The position numbers and the translations under genes were made by a program. Positions 16,450-26,269 of a DNA stretch of 64,000 nt are shown piece by piece. Position 1 is the first letter of the stretch, and every line of letters starts with the position of its first letter. Source of the stretch: Symbiodinium sp. CCMP2592 (lineage: Eukaryota; Sar; Dinophyceae; Suessiales; Symbiodiniaceae); assembly GCA_905221615.1 (NCBI GenBank), contig CAJNDT010004724.1:434001-498000 (forward strand), written 5' to 3'. A model generated the notes under the pieces. It saw nothing but the letters and a program-made list of their open reading frames with translations. It ran no database searches and was not told where the DNA came from.

Positions 16450-16569
16450 CTTCTTTCATAAGAAGGTATCCAGTTTGAGCATTCGCCATTTCATAGGAAG
16501 ATGCTTTTCTCATGAAGAGGTACTTCCTTAAAGACCTTGTCAGAAAGAAGATACTTATCTCAGGATAAG
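16450..16569 (+). repeat. Cluster of three hairpins in the copia 3' region
   Basis: Three units of the family lie at 16450-16465 (CTTCTT/AAGAAG, loop TCAT), 16504-16519 (CTTTTC/GAAGAG with one T-G pair) and 16554-16569 (CTTATC/GATAAG, loop TCAG). They lie beyond the last stop codon, so their stem complementarity cannot result from selection on protein. The rest of 16570-16898 shows no gene and no clear polypurine tract. Confidence 0.85.
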
Positions 16570-16898
16570 ATACTTCTCATGCCCTTATATATTTGCCGTG
16601 TCGCAAGATGTCATGCTGGCATCAAGTGGAGCTAAGCTCTACAATCTTTTATGTGACAGTAAGCTTTCCGCCTGGAGAGGAAACTGAACACAAGTGGGCA
16701 ACTTTCAAGCAAAAGTTTTCAGTTGAAGATCCGTTTGCGTTTTCGTGCGTGTTCTGCTCTTTTCATTGAAGCTGTCTTCAGGTGAGAGATGTATAGATTC
16801 TCTTCAAGTCGCAGATGTAGCTCAATACTCCGCTAATTCGACCGAGAGCAATAACAGGCTAGTTGAATGCCGACTCCACGGCCATGCAGCTCTACGTG

Positions 16899-16915
16899 TT
16901 TTAAATTTGTGCCTG
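16899..16915 (+). repeat. 17-nt motif abutting the 3' LTR
   Basis: This is a perfect copy of TTTTAAATTTGTGCCTG at 11066-11082, ending two bases before the LTR. It occupies the place of the polypurine tract, which is otherwise absent. Confidence 0.6.
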
Positions 16916-16917
16916 GT

Positions 16918-17101
16918 TGAAACACTGAATGTTACACATCCAGGTGCCTGTCTGTTTCACGTATCACTTGCATGTATCCATGCCTGTTGCTCAAGGTTCT
17001 AGTGCAGTGGACTACAGCTGTGCGCCTGTAGGAAAAGAGACACCTGAGTGCCTGTGTTCCTGTACGCCTAGCGAGGGGATACACGTCCAAGTTACATCTC
17101 A
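16918..17101 (+). repeat. 3' LTR of copia element
   Basis: This 184-bp copy matches the 5' LTR except at two positions. It is followed by GGGGG and then by the purine-rich flank that also borders the 5' LTR. Confidence 0.95.
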
Positions 17102-17371
17102 GGGGGAGGGGGGGAAGGAGGAGGCCTGGGAGGGGGGGGGGAAGGCCGACAAATCAGGTAAAATGAGGGGAAGCCGGGCAAGGGGGTGGCAAACGAACGC
17201 AAAAACAGGGTCACCAATCATTTCGGCTGCAGGGAAGAGGATTAGGTGGAGGGTACCTGAGGTAACCACCAAAACGCCTGGGCCTCTGGCCTCGGCGGAT
17301 TTCTGTGCCAGATGCGGCTCCAGCTTGCGGAGCACAAATCACCACGGACAGAGCCGACCCGTGCACAGGCC

Positions 17372-19194
17372 AGCTCCCACCGGTCTGGTGGGTCCGAATT
17401 TCGACGTGCCCCTGCAGAAGGACGGCCACGCCCAGTCTGCAACATCTGATTGAAACATAGTCTTGATGTGGCCTATATTTTTGTCTCTGCAAGGGGGTCG
17501 AGAAGCTCTCGCCTGAAGAGGCACAGCTGGAGAGCTACTCGTACCAGGATACTTGTAGTACACAGGGCGACTGACAAGAGCGATGTCCGTGTTTCTGTCA
17601 CATCGCATGGGATCTTGCCTTGAGGTGTCTGAACTCCTCCAGAAAGGACAGCCTGTCTCTCAGGACCCAGTGGGTGCAAATGCGACAAGGACTCAAAAAG
17701 AACACCGAGGTGCTGCCTCATCGACGTGCGCGGGGATGATCGTGCCTCTGGCTTCATTCAGGCCAGAACAGCACGCTTCGCGGAGTTTGTGTCTGGAGGG
17801 AGTCCGTGTGTCTCGTCCCTCGACGGCTCCAGGGCTCGGTGCACGAGCCCACCAGCTTCCAGGCACCCCTTTTGAAGCGGGCGGGGCCGCCAAGAGAGGG
17901 AGTGGGTGCTCCGACCGGAAGCATGGGGTGTAGAATTCGTGACGGAGCTTGTCTGAATCTGCCAGTGAGGTGCCGGAGCTGGTGGCCAAATTCTGCAAGG
18001 AGAAGCTCGTGGCAAGCAGCTCGGGTCCGTGCTTGTCGCATGTGGCGCTGCGGAGCGGTCAGTGACTGCACCACTTCGCAAAGCTGCTAAGATCTTCCAC
18101 TGCCAGTACTCCATGCACCGCGGCCCCCAGCGGGACGCCAAGTGTACTGTCATGGGCCATGGGGGAAGGCAAAATTCGTTCATCGCGCTTCTTCGGTGAA
18201 TATGCTCTCCGGTGGGTCGAGGTCCGAGCTTCAGGATAGGCGATCTTAGACAGCACGGCAGGTGTGCAAACTGGTATCGCGAGCGGGCGCCGACTTCGCA
18301 GCGGGGGCCCTGTTTCCCTTCAGTTACGCATGTTGTGCTCTGACACTTGTGCCCAGAGAGCTGAGTGAGCTACATGCGACTCTCCCAGATGGCACTAGAC
18401 AGCTTCTGTTTGCTTCCTCTTTGCGCAGCCTATTTCTCGGCAAGTGTTTATGTTTTTGCAAACGTGAGACAGCAAACAGTAGACACAGTGCCACCAAGAG
18501 TATGTGTGAAAACTTTTGTACGAACATGCTCGACATGACGCTGGTCGTGTTACTGAAGCTGTATGATTGCGAAACAATGGGTGCGCATGCCTTGTGCAGC
18601 GCCGTATCGTCGCATCGGTATTAATTAGTACACCACTCCGTCCTCAACCTGATTCACGCGAAGGCGCGTGGCCGTCATGGAGGGAGGCTTCCGCGGCTGG
18701 GAACGCCAGCGATTGCCGGCAGGGAGCCTGGCCTTCGTGAACGGAAGGATGCAGTGCTTCGTCAGAGAGTTTGTGCAGCTGGCATTGTTGCAGTCTTTCT
18801 TCTTTTTTTGGGGCCCGAGCTGTTCAATCTGCTGTGCATGGGGCATGGGCGTTTGCTGGCCGACTGCAGGTCGTCCACGAGCAACCCATGGATGCCCAAG
18901 TGCAGGCTAGTTGCCTCTGTGTGCAGCTGGTTGCTAGTTGCTGCTGTTGCTTCCTGCCAGCACGAAAGCAGTTTAAGGCTTAAGGCTGTTGAAGGTGGAG
19001 TGGCATGTGCATCGTTGCAGTGCGATGTGCTTTGACATGTCCGGCCTCTTTCAGAGCTGGAGTGCCAGGCGAAGGCAGACGTCTATGCGCTCTCGATGGG
19101 AAGGCGTGTGGCAGGCAAGGCTGCTTGGGGGGGCCTCGTGTCGGTTCAATCGGACGACTTCTCTGAATCTCTCTGGTGGGATTGTATCTTCGCA
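17372..19194 (+). CDS. Rhodanese (Cdc25/Acr2-like) gene, copy 1, multi-exon, partial
   Basis: Exon-like pieces on the + strand spell a single-domain rhodanese. They include GLVGPNFDVPLQKDG (about 17382), ELLQKGQPVSQDPVGA (17627), CCLIDVRGDDRASG (17711), GSVHEPTSFQAPLL (17834), VPELVAKFCKEKLVA (17969), KIFHCQYSMHRGPQ with the catalytic Cys codon at 18101, ANWYRERAPTSQ (about 18266), GGFRGWERQRLPAGSL (about 18682) and DVYALSMGRRVAGKAAW (about 19079). HC-x5-R followed by GP is the signature of Cdc25 phosphatases and Acr2 arsenate reductases, so a phosphatase or reductase role is likely but unproven. The upstream half of this unit is separated by the copia insertion, and the usual C-terminal stop is lost. 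Whether the insertion lies in an intron is unknown. Confidence 0.7.
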
Positions 19195-19447
19195 CTCTGA
19201 ATGGGCAGGTGTGTTGCAGGCAGGTTCTTGGACGGCTCCTGATGGGTTTGCAGTGCCTCGATGTGTTTCTGCTCTGTTGGAAGGCGCTGGCGCGTGAGGC
19301 TGCAGCAGTCCTGCGTTTTATAGGATGCTTCGAGGGCAGGTCATTGTCATTAGCCTAGCTCCATGAACGTCGCACGCTTATTCTCTCGTAGCCAGAGACC
19401 GTGGCAGCAGTTCATAGATCTAGTCTAGCCATCGGACATGCGGTGCG

Positions 19448-21660
19448 GCTTTAACATTGGCAGTGTCAATCAGCATACCGAAGGACGAACTTGTTGGGGC
19501 GGGCTGTTGTTCGTCGTTCCCGGTGAAGAACGCTGGGTTCTCTGAACTCGACGAACCTGCTGCATTTGCAAACGAGCCAAAAGGAGTGCTTCTGACTGAT
19601 GGTACTTAGCACACTGTGCTGCACAGTCACCACCTACGACGGGGAAAACGCCACGAGGTCCCGTTGTGGGCTTCGCGATCCCGTGCAAATGTCGATTCAA
19701 GGAGGTGTGGACATGTGTGAGGCTTCTATCGCTTTTTGACATTGAGTTCCACGCCCACTTAGTTCATTTGGCTGCTTTTCCTAATTAATTGACAAGTTTG
19801 GCGAGCTCTGTGACCGACTTGACCTCGGCGGTACACCGTTACGAAGCCCACTGCAGCCACCGAGATGGCCAGCCACGTGAAAGGCTCAGTGCGGCCCATT
19901 GCGCCGAACGGATGCCTGCTGGACTGCAGCTTGTTCAAAAGAAGCGAGCTAAGTGAGCTCAGGTTTCGTACTACTACGTGGCCACAGCGCCGAGGGCCGT
20001 GCCTTGGTGCAAAGGATGGTTCATGATGACTCATCATCGGGCCCTCTTTCCTGCCGGGTGGGGAAGAGCCTTGCCAGCGTCTCGGCCTCCTCTTTCAGCT
20101 TCTTCTCTGTCGCATGTGAGGTGCCAGCCGCCGTGACCATGCCGGTGAGGCAGTGCTTGCCTCGCGACACTTAGGTCGGGGCAGAATTCTGGCGGAGCGG
20201 ACGGGCTGCCGTCGCAGTTTTTGTGCGGGGGGGTTGAGCAAGGATCTACATCATGCCACGCGCTTCTGTGCCCACGACGGCTGGCTTCTAAGCTGCTGCT
20301 TCCAACGAGCCTTATTGACAGCGGAATGTTGAAGCTTGTCCGTGCGTCTTGCTCAGTCCTTTTGGCCCAATTTTCCCGTCAAGGCTGTGAGTACCCCAGA
20401 AAACCTGTGCAAGTTTGCTGGCAGTACAGTGCCGCTGGATGCTGCTGTGCAGACATGCAGTGTGACGGTTGGGTGCCCACGAGCTGAGCTGTAAATCTGA
20501 GGCCACTTTGCCCTCGGCGCGACCGGTGGCCGCTGCCACCAGGCTCGCTGCTCACCCTTGCGGCAGAGTTCTGCTGCAAACTCCCGGCTGAGGGATGACC
20601 TGCACGAGTAGGGTGCACGCCCGACTTTCGCGTTAGACGTGTGCCGTCATGACATGCCATGACGTTGCCTGGGTGGTGGCCGTCACTCGAAAGCTCTGCC
20701 AGCTGCGTTTGACTTTGAAGCAGGTCGTTGGCGCCTGGCCCAGCGAAGATGGACCGCCCTGTCTGCACCCTGCATTGCATGCTTCGATCTGCTTCCCGAG
20801 TGTCTTCCTCAGGAGCACATGCAGGTCCCCGTGGCCAGGAACCGAGAAAATCCGGCCACTGAAGTTTGAAGGAGACAGCGCCGGTCCTCCTCGGCTGCGC
20901 GAACCTATCCTCTGCGATGTCGAGGTGCAGACGACGACGAAGACCGTCGTCTCTGCACCCAGGCCTGGCTCTCTCCATGCATCTTGCGGCGTTGGCGCGG
21001 CAGTGTTGACATCGCCTGCACATCTGTGACTCGATAACTTTGCATCCCGATGCCTTAATCTGCCTTCGAAGTCGAAGCAGGAGCTTTGTCCCTGGGCCAC
21101 CGGCACAGGACTGCCCAACGCCGGTTGAGGGGATCCGTTCGTTTTCGCATGCTTCCATTCGCTTTGTAGTTGAGTTGCTTTTCCTTGATGCCAGAAGCCA
21201 GCCTGTCAGGCGCGTGTGCACACCTCCTCCGTGGCCAGGATCTGAGAAGATCGGGGTCCTCCTCGGCTGCGCCGATGTGTTGTCACGGCTTTCCTTTTGC
21301 AGTCTGCGCGATGTCGAGGTGCAGACCGCGACGAAGACCATCGTGTCTGCACCGAGGCCCGGCTCGAAAGCACGATCTACAACCTGCATCCATCCTCGTG
21401 TGTAGCCTTGTATTGCACTCGCTTAAAAAAACTTCTGCTAGGGATCCCGAGCGGACCACGTAACTGATGTTCCGCCGATTATGAATTATGATCACTGAGT
21501 GCAAGAGGATTCACGGCAACAAAGTACAAGCACATTCAGGGTTTGCGGATTCCGTCTCAGCTGTTTGGAATCTTTGCCAGCGACAAGATCTTGATTTCTG
21601 TGGCAGATGCGGCTCCAGCTTGCTGAGCACAAATCGCCACGGACAGAGCCGACCCGTGCA
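19448..21660 (+). repeat. Array unit 2, region upstream of the rhodanese exons
   Basis: This stretch corresponds to 28293-30450 in unit 4. It holds exon-like pieces conserved between units but not assignable to a known family. Examples are FDFEAGRWRLAQRRWTALS near 20711 (also near 25255 and 33963 in type A units) and the two hairpin motifs near 20919 and 21319. It contains no recognised domain. Confidence 0.5.
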
Positions 21661-23730
21661 CAGGCCAGCTCCCACCGGTTTGGTGGGTCCGAATTTCGAG
21701 GCTCGAAATTCGGACCCACCAAACCGGTGGGAGCTGGCCATTTCGAGGTGCCCCTGCAGAAGGACCGCCACGCCCAGTCTGCAACATCTGATTGAAACAT
21801 AGTCTTGATGTGGCCTATAATATGTCTCTGCAAGGGTGTCGAGAAGCTCTCGCCTGGAGAGGCACAGCTGGAGAGCTACTCGTACTAGGATAGTACACAC
21901 GGCGATGGCCGTGTTGACTTTGTCACTTCGCATGGGATTTCGCCTTGAGGTGTGTGAACTGCTTTATAAAGGACAGCCTGTCTCTCAGGACCCAACGGGT
22001 GCAAATGCCACAAGGACTCAAAAAGAACACCGAGGTGCTGTCTTATCGATGTGCGCGGAGATGATCGTGCCTCTGGCTACATTCAGGCCTTTTCAGCACG
22101 CTTCGCGGAGTTTGTTTCGCACTGGGCGTCTGGAGAGAGTCCGTTTGTCTCGTCCCTCGACGGCTCCAGGGCGCGGTGCACGAACCCACCAGCTTCCAGG
22201 CACCCCTTTTGAACCGGGCGCGGCCGCCAAGAGAGGGAGTGAGTGTGGACTGCTCCTGACCGATCTTACTTGTGGAGTGGGATGTGCGTGAGGTGCCGGA
22301 GCTGGTGCAGAAGTTATGAGAAGCTGGTGGCCGGCAGCTCAGTGTCCTGTTCGCCGCATGTGGAGGCACGTCTGTCAGTGACTGCGTCCACTCAGAATCC
22401 ATGTGCAATACGGCTGAGATCTTCCATTGCCAGTACTCGCTGCACCGTGGCCCGCAGTGAGATCCCAAGTCTGCTGCGGGGGACAGGGGCCTTCGAATTT
22501 TGTGGAACTGGTTCTTGAGGGCTATCGAAGGGACTGAAGGTTACAGCCGATCTTGGAAGACTCCAGGTGTGCGAACTGGTACCGCCAGCACCTCCGACGC
22601 AGCTGGGGCCTTGGTCCCGGGATGAATTTCGCAGCTGTACTTCTCTCCAAAGGTCATGTCTTATGGTGCTGGCTTCCTGCAGGTGTGTTTTCGTTGAACA
22701 TGTCTGTGCAAGCTGCAGAGTTGCATGTGGTGACTGGCATGGTGTAGCTGTGCAGCTGCACGCTGTGTCTCTGCGAGTTCTGATTTTGCAAAAAGATACG
22801 GTGCATCCGAAATGCGCAGTCAACACTTAATTTGTGTCAGGCCCTTTCTCCAACGAGTGTCTGTGTCACACTCATCGTGTGTTACGAAACTAGGAAAGGT
22901 AAGCTGGCGGAACGTTGCAGGCTCTTTGACTGACACCATGAACGTAGTTCAGCACGGTCCCAGAGTCCTCAAGCTCCAGATCCGACAGTGCGCGCCGCTG
23001 CACCTTTTCGGATTGCGCTTCCGGACATGAAGAGAGACTGCATGGTCGTGGTTGAGGAAAGAAGGAAGCATTGTGCCCGTCGCAGCATCGTATCGTACGA
23101 TTACCTTCTCGCGCCGACGGAGTCCTCGATTTGATGTGAGTGGCTGCTCACGGGAAGGCGCGTGGCCGTCCTCGAGGGAGGCTTCCGCGGCTGGGAAGGA
23201 CAGCGTCTTCCGGCAGGGAGCCTCAGCTTTCGTGGATAGAAGGATGCAGTGCTGCCTCAGGGAGTGTATGCACGTGGTATGTCGCAGTAGGCGTCGCAGC
23301 ATGTTGCAGAAAGCTGAAGCTTAAGGCTTGAGGGTTTCTTGATTTCTGTCGGCCCGAGTTTTGCAGGGTGGTCTGCACAGAGTCGGACATGTGGACCTGT
23401 GCGCTGGCCAACCGCAGGTCGTCCGCGAGAAACTCATGGATGCCCATGGGCAGGCTGGGTACCCATCTGCAACTAGTCGCTGTTTTCCCATGCCAGCACA
23501 AACACAGTTGAAGGATGTTGAAGACTTGAGGATGTTGAAGCTGGAGTGGCATGCGCATGCATGCGCATTGCTGCAGTGCGATGCTCTTTGGCATGTCCGG
23601 CCTGTTTTGGAAGCCAGACGGCCAGGCGAAGGCAGACGTGTACGCGCTCTCGATGGGCAGGCGTGTGGCAGGCAAGGCTGCTTGGAGGAGTGTCTCGTGT
23701 CGGTTCAATTCAACGACCTTTGATGGGCTG
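21660..23730 (+). pseudogene. Rhodanese gene, copy 2 (pseudogene)
   Basis: The same exon order is present: ELLYKGQPVSQDPTGA (about 21960), CLIDVRGDDRASGYI (22037), VHEPTSFQAPLLNR (about 22177), VPELVQK (about 22292), EIFHCQYSLHRGPQ (about 22410), ANWYRQ, GGFRGWEGQRLPAGSL (about 23180) and DVYALSMGRRVAGKAAW (about 23636). It carries clear lesions. Five bases are missing in the VPELV exon relative to copy 4, which shifts the frame to a stop. A TGA at 22458-22460 directly follows RGPQ, where copy 4 has TTG. Two fold-back duplications at 21663-21739 and 23757-23817 disrupt flanking exon-like sequence. The copy is therefore very unlikely to make an active enzyme. Confidence 0.78.
21663..21739. repeat. 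Perfect 38-bp fold-back inverted duplication
   Basis: The exon-like sequence at 21663-21700 is followed after one base by its exact reverse complement at 21702-21739, and then the normal sequence continues. Units 1 and 4 carry only the single forward copy. This is the footprint of a template-switch event on the nascent strand. In RNA or single-stranded DNA it would form a very stable hairpin. Confidence 0.95.
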
Positions 23731-23756
23731 GCTGTGCTTTGCCGAAGGTGCTGGAG

Positions 23757-23817
23757 CGTGAGGCTGCGTTCTATCAGAATATCAGATCCTGATATGCTGA
23801 TAGAACGCAGCCTCACG
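23757..23817. repeat. 61-bp fold-back inverted duplication near the end of copy 2
   Basis: The arms 23757-23786 and 23788-23817 match at 28 of 30 positions around a single central base, within the conserved GAGCGTGAGGCTGC block. The corresponding place in unit 4 (about 32520-32560) has no such palindrome. Confidence 0.93.
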
Positions 23818-26269
23818 TAGGCGGTCCAGTGTTGGCCAGTGCTGGTTGCTGAGACGTGGCAAAGCGGACGTTATGCTTTGTTCAAGCAGAAAGCAGTAGA
23901 CTCGACGGAGAAACGTGTTTGCCGAAGTGGGCCCGCAGAGATGCGGCTGCAGTGCCCAGCGAATCGATTGTTTTCGCTAGCCAGAGCTCTTGGCAGCAGT
24001 TTAGATGTGGCAAGTCGGACATGAGGTGTAGCTTTGACATAGGCAGTGTCGAGCAACATACCGAAGGGCGATCTTGCTGCGGTGGGCTGTTGTTGATTGT
24101 TCCCGGCGAATAACGCTGGGTTCTCTGAGCTCGACGAACCCGCTGTCCTTGCCAACGAGCCGAAAAAACTAGTCCTGTTCAGGGAGCATTGAGCGCCGTG
24201 CCATGATAGACAGGGGTGAGGCAATGCATTTCGTTTCGTGAGTGGAAGCCATGACTCCCTGAATCCGGACAGCCTTTGGCCTAAGCTCAGCGCCCCATGC
24301 ATCCACGTGGAAGAGCTGGAAAGCAACGCAAACTGTAGCACGAAGCTTTGACATTGGTTGGCCCTGACTGTACGTGGTAGCAAAGCCCAGAAGCAGTCAA
24401 CGTGCGTTTTCTTTCGAGATGGCTAGCACGGTGAAGAGCCCAGACTGGCCAATTGCTTGAGAGAATGAAATGGTTAGTTGCCTGCTCAAAACATACGCTG
24501 AGGTTTCGTACTACTACGTGCGCACGGCTCCAAGGGCCGTGCCTTGGCGCAACGAATGATTCCCGGTCTCGGCTCTGCATCTCTGCATCGTGTGTGAGGC
24601 GCCAGCCGTCGTGACGACGCCAGTGATACAGTGCCTGCCTCGGGAAGTGTCGCGGAGTGGACTGTCACTGTCTGCCTTCTTTGGGAGAGGTCTTGCAGCT
24701 TCTGCTTGTTTTGGTGTGTGTGTGTGTGTGAGAGAGAGAGGGTTGAGCGAGGATCTACGTCGTGCCACGAGCCGTGGTGGCGGCGACACCGCCGGCGGGC
24801 CACCAGGCTGACCGGGCTGGCGTTTGCGCTGCTGCTTCCTGCGGAAATGGAATCTTGAATCCTGTTCTGTTCGTGCATCTTGCTCAGTCCTTCTGGCCCA
24901 ATTTTCCCGTCAAGGCTGTGCGTACCCCAGAGAGTGTGCAAGTGTGCTTGGCGCTACGGCGCTGCTGTGCGGACATGCAGTGTGACGGTTAGCCGTCCAC
25001 CATACCATCATCGAGCTGAGCGCTGAAGTCTGAGGCCAACGTGCCCTTGACACGACCCGTGGCTGCCGCCACCAGGCTTGCAGATCACCATTGTGGAGTT
25101 CTTCGGCTATCACCTGCACTCTTTTGTCATGCTTTCGCTTTGGATGTGTGCTGTCATGACATTGCCTGGGCGCTACCCATCACTCCAAAGCTGTGCCAGA
25201 TTCCGACGATGGTTCCGTACTAGTAGCCGTCACTCGAAAGCTCTGCCAGATGAGTTTGACTTTGAAGCAGGTCGCTGGCGCCTGGCCCAGCGAAGATGGA
25301 CCGCCCTGTCTGCCGTCCTCTGCGTTGCATGCTTCGATCTGCTTCCCGAGTGTCTTCCTCAGGAGCACATGCAGGTCCGCGTGGCCAGAAACTGAGACGA
25401 TCGGGTCATATCGGGTCACAGGAGTTTGAAAGGGTGAGTGCCAGTCTTCCAATATGCACGGCTTTCCGTTTTCCCATCCTTTTCGATGTCGAGGTGCAGA
25501 CGACGGCGAACACCGTCGTCTCTGCACCCAGGCCCGGCTCGGTCTCGGTGCAACTTGCGGCGTTGGGGCGGCTTTGACATCCCCTGTGTTGGAAATCCCT
25601 TGATGCCAGATGCCTTCAGTGCCTGTAGTGCCTTAGAACTTGAAGCAGGCGCTTTGTCCCTGGCCCACCGACCAAGGACGGCTCTATAACGGCTGACGGG
25701 ATCTGTTCGTTTCCGGTTTTGATCTGCTTGCCGACTGAGCTCCTTGTTTTGGGGCGCCACAAGCAAGCGTGTGAGGAGTCCTTGCAAGGCTCGCTTGCCA
25801 GGAACTGAGAAGCAGTGCCGGTCTTCCTCGGCTGCGCTGACGCGTTTGTCGCGACTTTCCTGTTTCAGCCTCCGCGATGTCGAGGTGCAGACTGCGACGA
25901 AGACCGTCGTCTCTGCACCGAGGCCTGGCCTGACACCACGATCTGCATTGCAGCGGCTGAAACGAAAGATGTCGGCGACACACGGACGGACGGGGCAGAC
26001 AAGGATTGGGAGATCTGAAATTACGAGACCAAGTGAACGAGATCGGAATGAATGGGGTAGAAGATGGCACGAACACGCTGAGAGGCACGTTCAGGGTCTG
26101 CGCTGTGCACGCTCGACACTTGCAAGCGCGGTGAAGGGCTCGAAGAGATTTTTGGAGCTGGCTCCATTCTTCAACTCTTCTCCACTCACTTACGGCCTTC
26201 GCCAATGAATGGTTGTCGTTTCGTTGCTCGACTCTTGCGGGCCCAGCAAAACCGAGCAGCAGGCCTGCG

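Larger units (their letters stand above)
2222..17101 (+). mobile_element. Giant (14.9 kb) Ty1/copia-type LTR retrotransposon
   Basis: The element is bounded by two 184-bp direct repeats beginning TG and ending CA, and flanked by GGGGG on both sides. Inside, in order, are a primer-binding site, a hairpin-rich leader, Gag with protease and the start of integrase (2608-5799), the rest of integrase with RT and RNase H (5735-10993), two extra ORFs (11156-13921 and 13936-16185), an in-frame extension to 16434, a hairpin-rich 3' region and the 3' LTR. The integrase-before-RT order and the motif spellings identify Ty1/copia. Copia elements are usually about 5-9 kb, so this one is exceptionally long because of the two extra ORFs. 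Two LTR mismatches in 184 bp imply a recent insertion. One frameshift in integrase suggests this copy is not autonomous. Confidence 0.95.

Noticed and set aside
16640-16700. GGAGAGGAAA as the polypurine tract
   Set aside because: It is about 240 bp upstream of the 3' LTR, whereas a functional tract must abut it.
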